From positions 60,352,987-60,416,986 of the forward strand of contig OY288259.1 in the NCBI GenBank assembly GCA_958450325.1: a stretch of 64,000 bases of DNA, written 5' to 3'. Positions within the stretch are counted from its first letter, which is position 1, and the number at the start of each line of letters is the position of its first letter. A model generated the notes under the pieces. That model was not told the DNA's origin and did no database searches. It saw only the letters and a program-made list of their open reading frames with translations. Below, piece by piece: positions 59,579 to 64,000 of this stretch. The position numbers and the translations under genes were made by a program. The stretch comes from Agrostemma githago. Lineage: Eukaryota > Streptophyta > Magnoliopsida > Caryophyllales > Caryophyllaceae.

Positions 59579-59664
59579 CCAGCACACTCTCTCTCGCCGT
59601 CTTCTTCTTCTGTCTCTCCATTTCTGTGCTTCTTCACTTCTTCCATACTCATCTCATTTTCATC

Positions 59665-60180
59665 AGGTAAATCCACATTTTTTTACTGTATTTTTCTGGG
59701 TTTACTTTCTTCATTCACAGCTAATTGTTCTAATTGTCTGAGTTTATTAAAGTTCTCACCTTTTTTATTTTTTATATTTTTTTATATTTTGTTCATGTTT
59801 CATCAGGTAAATGCACATTTTTTTTACTTTATTTTTCTGGGTTTACTGCCTGGGTTCAAATTCAATTGTTCTTATTGTTTTAGTTTGTTAAAGTTCTCAC
59901 CTTTTTTTGATTTTGTTCATGTTTCATCTGGTAAATGCACATTTTTTTTAACTTTATTTTCCTGGGTTTACTATCTTCATTCACATTCAATTGTTCTTAT
60001 TGTTTGATTTTGTTAAAGTTCTCAGTTTTTTTGATTTTGTTCATGTTTCATGAGGTAAATGTACATTTTTTCACTTAATTTTTCTGGGTTTACTATCTGG
60101 GTTCACATTCAATTGTTCTTCTTGTATGATTTTGGTAAAGTTCTCAGCTTTTTTGATTTTGTTGGTGTTTCAGTTGGTTA
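59665..60180 (+). repeat. About 124-bp tandem repeat in the DHAD leader intron, with repeated splice-donor-like sites
   Basis: Four copies of GGTAAAT followed by CCACATTTTT or GCACATTTTT (59,667, 59,807, 59,930 and 60,054) recur with TTCTGGGTTTACT and AAAGTTCTCA, plus a fifth partial copy. Each unit repeats the exon-end-like CATCAG or CATGAG before GGTAAAT. Confidence 0.8.
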
Positions 60181-60542
60181 AACTTTGAATTTGGCCACTT
60201 CTAGCATTACCCAGTTGGGTTTCAATCCATAAGTAGACATTATTAAGCTTTTAATTTGTTCTTTCTGTGAATTGGGTATGCTGTTATCTCACTGTATATG
60301 ATAATTATACACTTTTAAGGATGAAAATAGTCGATTTTAGATGAATTTAATAGAATATAAATGGGCATCAACCATGATACGGAACCAATTCAACCGAAAC
60401 TTTAAGGCGATGGTTGAGGCCCATTTATATTCTATTAGAATTAAACATTATATGTGATTAGGGTAGGTGGAATGTTATACTATGATTTTGTGTAAAAAAG
60501 ATGTAAACTTTTGTGTTTAAAATTGATTCTTGTTCAGTAAAA

Positions 60543-63500
60543 ATGCAAGCATCAATAGTTACTCCTAATGTAAGCTTGGGCATTCCCTCTTCTCGTGGTT
60601 CAAGACACCTTCGAAACCCTCAAAGCTACTGTCCTCTAAGATGTGTAGCCTCTGTGTCGACCCCGACAACTACACCATCGTCAGGGGCAGTGGAAACTGA
60701 ATCCAAACTCAACAAATACAGCTCACAAATAACTCAGCACAAGGCACAAGGAGCGGCACAAGCGATTTTGTATGGGGTTGGGCTGTCGGAGGAAGATATG
60801 AGCAAGCCTCAAGTTGGTATTTCATCGGTTTGGTACGAGGGTAATACCTGTAATATGCACTTGTTGAAGTTGGCAGAAGCTGTAAAGGAAGGAGTTTATG
60901 AGGCCGGGATGATTGGATTTCGGTTCAACACTATTGGTGTTAGTGATGCTATATCGATGGGTACTAGAGGTATGTGCTATAGTTTACAATCACGGGATCT
61001 CATTGCTGATAGTATAGAGACGGTCATGGCTGCCCAGTGGTATGATGGGAACATCTCTATCCCTGGATGTGACAAAAATGTAAGCAACTAAGTCATACTC
61101 CCTTCCATTCTTTTTTTATCATACCGTTTTCGCAAAGTGGATCGTTCTTTTAATTCATACCATTTATCTAAGTGACAAAGAAATACTTGTCAATTTACTG
61201 ATATACTCTTACTGAAACAAATCCCCCATCCACCCGTGCCCACTTGAAGTTGAAGGATTATATTGTCGAAGTAGGTATAGAGTTTGCATTCGCTAAAATT
61301 TGTGTCGTTCACATATGGTACTAACTCAAAGAATGGGACGGAGTACTCTTTTATTTTGGTCATTGCCATGTGGGTGTCTTCTGACTAAGGCTTGATGTTG
61401 TTGGTTCGGTTTGCTAGTGTCTTAGGAAGGCTATGAAGTATGAACATCTTTTTCACTAGAAATTTTACCGCTTGACTTCTCAAGTTTGATTATGATTGTG
61501 TAATACAATGAGACGGGAGTGGGACAGTAACTTATTGTTTTTCTATTGCTGTGATTTTGTAGATGCCAGGTACGATCATAGCAATGGGACGCCTTAACAG
61601 ACCAAGCATCATGGTCTATGGTGGTACTATTAAGGTGAGATTTATAGCTTCAATTTTTTTTAACCTTCATCAATTATCCCTGCTTACCTGACGGATGTTT
61701 GTTTGCTAATTTTGCAGCCCGGACATTTCCAAGGTCATACCTTCGATATTGTTAGTGCATTCCAGGTATGTCATTCGATTATTTTCTTCTTATTCAGTAA
61801 ATATTGCTGTTCACTTATTCTATTGCAATTAATTAAACTTCTCTCTCTTGCTTTCGCGGATGGGAAATCCATTAATACTTAGCAGTTAGCATAACTCACT
61901 AATATCGATTTTTTGCCTCCAATCCTTACATGCATGATTCAATATATTGAATCTCTGTCATTGTCGTAGGTTTATGGAGAATACGTTAGTGGAGCAATAA
62001 ATGACGACCAGAGAATGGATGTCATCCGCAATTCTTGTCCTGGAGCTGGCGCTTGTGGTGGTATGTATACGGCTAATACAATGGCATCAGCAATCGAGGC
62101 CATGGGAATGTCTCTTCCTTACAGGTACGCTGATCACTGATTCAAAAAAGTTGATGACATCGAGTTTCTCAAGAGCACTCATAACAATTTTTTCTCTATA
62201 GCTCATCGACACCAGCTGAAGACCCTTTGAAGCTGGATGAATGCCGTCTTGCAGGAAAATATATCCTAGATTTGCTTAAAATGGACCTTAAGCCTCGCGA
62301 TATAATAACTGAGAAATCTTTGCGTAATGCGATGGTCACAGTCATGGCCCTTGGTGGATCCACCAATGCAGTCTTGCATCTCATTGCCATTGCCAGGTAA
62401 AGATAATACGGAGTATCATAATAATACTAGTATAGTAGTATTGCTTTAATAATTTATCGGAATGCTTGAAACCAAATTATCTATATTCTCGAGATTTGCA
62501 TGCTTCTTTACAGGTCTGTTGGTGTGAACTTGACTTTGGATGACTTTCAGAAAGTCAGTGATCAGGTTCCTTTCCTTGCCGATCTTAAGCCCAGTGGCAA
62601 ATATGTCATGGAAGATCTACATAAGGTACTTTTTTGGAATCATTCGGAAGAGATTTCTTTGTCATGGGGATATTCTTATAACTTATGGGCAATTGGGCAG
62701 TGGGCACATAGCTTTAACTTTCAATTCGCGAATCATCAATTTCTAAGGTAGTGATGGTTAAGGCAAATCACTTTATAATTCCGAACCCTATTTTTTTTTT
62801 GTTATCAAAACATCAGCTGAAACAAAATAACAAGTTTAAAAAAGTAACGAAATCATCATTGCTGTAATATATGAAACAAAATAATAAACGCCGACAGGCT
62901 ACAACAGTTTAGAAGCATAAGCCTGTCTAATGTCTGTCTTTCAGACTCAACAGTTAACCTAATTTGCCTTCGACAACTTATTTATAGACTATATAGTACG
63001 AGTATGTATAATAATATAACAGTATGAACCTAGACTTGATGCTTAAGCACGTTCGGACCTGATCCTCCTTGCCAACTGGATATCCTTCGGCATGATTGTG
63101 ACGCGCTTAGCATGAATGGCACAAAGATTGGTGTCTTCGAACAAGCCAACAAGGTAAGCTTCAGCAGCTTCTTGAAGGGCTAAGACAGCATGGGTCTGGA
63201 AGCGGAGATCAGACTTGAAGTCTTGAGCGATTTCACGAACAAGCCTTTGGAAGGGGAGTTTCTTGATTAAAAGATCAGTACCCTTTTGATACTTTCGAAT
63301 TTCACGGAGCGCAACAGTACCTGGTCTGAATCGATGGGGCTTCTTCACTCCACCGGTGTTAGGGACTGACTTACGTGCTGCTTTGAATGCCAGATTCTTC
63401 GCGGCCTTCACTAAGGTTGATTTGCGGGCGGTTTGCTTGGTGCGAGCCATGGTAGAACTGCAGAATAATTTTTGTGTGTATAGATCAATGAATAGGTGAA

Positions 63501-64000
63501 TACAAGAGCTGCTTATATAGCAGATCTAAGGCAAGAACTAATTTTACTCTAAGACTGAATCTTACCTAAACACTTTTAGGAAGACTTTCCTAAACACTTC
63601 AGGAAAGATAATATTTGGAAATAAAATATTTACAACCGTACAAAATAATCCTAAGATAATTCTATGACGGATTGATATCCTGTAACAGGTTGGTGGAACA
63701 CCCGCTGTTATTCGTTACCTTCTCGAACTTGGACTTCTAGATGGCGACTGCCTCACAGGTACGGCTTCTAGGCATAATTAGTTCATTCTGCTAAAATGCT
63801 TGCAAGACCTTCCCTTTTCCCGTTAAAAATCACATTTTGTAGTGTATTTATGTTCATACTTGTTATTTTCTCGTGTTTTCTAGTTACTGGACAAACACTT
63901 GCTGAAAATGCCAAACTCTTCCCCTCGCTGTCTGAAGGCCAGGTACGGGTGGTTCATGTTTTCTTTGATGATTCTTGTTTAATTGCGTTTGCGTCTGAGC
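60543..64000 (+). CDS. Dihydroxy-acid dehydratase, chloroplastic (partial, runs off the window)
   Basis: DHAD dehydrates dihydroxy-acids to 2-oxo acids, the last common step of valine, leucine and isoleucine synthesis in plastids, using an Fe-S cluster. Visible exons are 60,543-61,079, 61,563-61,634, 61,718-61,765, 61,970-62,124, 62,202-62,396, 62,514-62,625, 63,689-63,758 and 63,884-63,942, all in phase. The window ends in intron 8. Residues 1 to about 38 look like a transit peptide. Cluster-binding cysteines lie in EGNTCNMH (about 103), PGCDKN (about 176) and NSCPGAGACGG (about 242-248). A 3' splice site (TTGTTCAG) 6 nt before the ATG ends a leader intron. Intron 6 (62,626-63,688) contains an antisense histone H3 gene, and intron 1 a Stowaway MITE. 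Confidence 0.95.
61099..61343. mobile_element. Stowaway MITE in DHAD intron 1
   Basis: The left end CTCCCTTCCATTCTTTT and right end AAAGAATGGGACGGAG are inverted, with TA on both sides. Confidence 0.8.
63043..63450 (-). CDS. Divergent intronless histone H3 variant, antisense within DHAD intron 6
   Basis: This is a complete H3 of 135 codons plus stop, one residue shorter than standard H3 (136 with Met). The fold domain is well conserved, and H87 and L90 are as in plant H3.3 while F41 is as in H3.1. The tail is unusual. K4, K9, K14, K23, K27 and K36 equivalents remain, but G12/G13 become LV, P16 becomes A, the R17-K18-Q19 stretch is shortened by one residue (KN), T22 becomes F, A29 becomes V and position 31 is N. 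Core changes include S57G, E59D, R63K, T80S and G132S. It has a TATA box and no introns. A T10 tract (62,791-62,800) downstream of its stop could be an old poly(A) tail, suggesting retroposition. The clean frame argues for function, perhaps tissue-specific. Confidence 0.93.
   Translation of the reverse strand: MARTKQTARKSTLVKAAKNLAFKAARKSVPNTGGVKKPHRFRPGTVALREIRKYQKGTDLLIKKLPFQRLVREIAQDFKSDLRFQTHAVLALQEAAEAYLVGLFEDTNLCAIHAKRVTIMPKDIQLARRIRSERA
63511..63520 (-). promoter_or_regulatory. TATA box of the intronic histone H3 gene
   Basis: The minus strand reads CTATATAAGC about 60-70 nt upstream of the H3 ATG, a canonical plant TATA box at the expected distance for a short leader. Confidence 0.65.

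Noticed and set aside
59561..60007. 148-codon ORF at the DHAD leader
   Set aside because: Reads through the 5' UTR exon and the tandemly repeated leader intron; composition is Phe/Ser-rich and non-coding.

Overview
This is nuclear DNA of a flowering plant. Genes carry GT-AG introns and plant-only products: a chloroplast-type aspartate carbamoyltransferase, a GH9 endoglucanase, a GH17/X8 beta-glucanase, an MKK3-type MAPKK with an NTF2-like tail, two DUF3537 proteins and a dihydroxy-acid dehydratase. Intergenic DNA is AT-rich and full of MITEs, SINEs, a LINE and a satellite. The gene set is eudicot-like. The strongly repeated 9-mer TACGGAGTA/TACTCCGTA suggests Caryophyllales, but that is only an impression; I cannot name the species.

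Region 1 (1-14.3 kb) is repeat territory. A duplicated block holding an invertase/pectin-methylesterase-inhibitor-like gene (copy A about 0.4-1.83 kb, copy B about 12.2-14.3 kb) flanks an array of an about 186-bp satellite with higher-order structure. A 5'-truncated L1-like LINE (3355-9755, 10-bp target duplication) interrupts the array. The LINE is in turn interrupted, in its (TA)n tract, by a 2.9-kb terminal-inverted-repeat element. Both inhibitor copies are broken, at different places.

Region 2 (14.6-18.3 kb) holds a minus-strand F-box/LRR/FBD gene with a 4-nt frameshift inside the F-box, a tiny TRIM retrotransposon with its primer-binding site, and MITEs.

Region 3 (18.6-33.3 kb) is a run of housekeeping genes: PYRB (+, pyrimidine synthesis), CNX5/MOCS3 (-, molybdenum cofactor and tRNA thiolation), a GH9 endoglucanase (-, cell wall) and MKK3 (-, MAP kinase signalling). 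I could reconstruct every exon with consistent splice phases, and all four appear intact.

Region 4 (33.3-50.5 kb) is mostly intergenic with many MITEs. It contains a GH17/X8 glucanase (+), an aspartic-protease pseudogene, and a 53-residue two-exon gene that matches the small subunit of serine palmitoyltransferase.

Region 5 (50.7-58.3 kb) holds two tandem DUF3537 seven-helix membrane proteins with identical exon architecture. The first has an AUGUAA start-stop element 40 nt before its start codon.

Region 6 (59.5-64 kb) is dihydroxy-acid dehydratase (+, branched-chain amino acids), cut by the window end. Its intron 6 hosts an antisense, intronless and divergent histone H3 gene with its own TATA box.

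No operon-like cooperation is visible. Neighbouring genes serve unrelated pathways, as usual in plants. All family calls are by eye from translated sequence; no database search was run.
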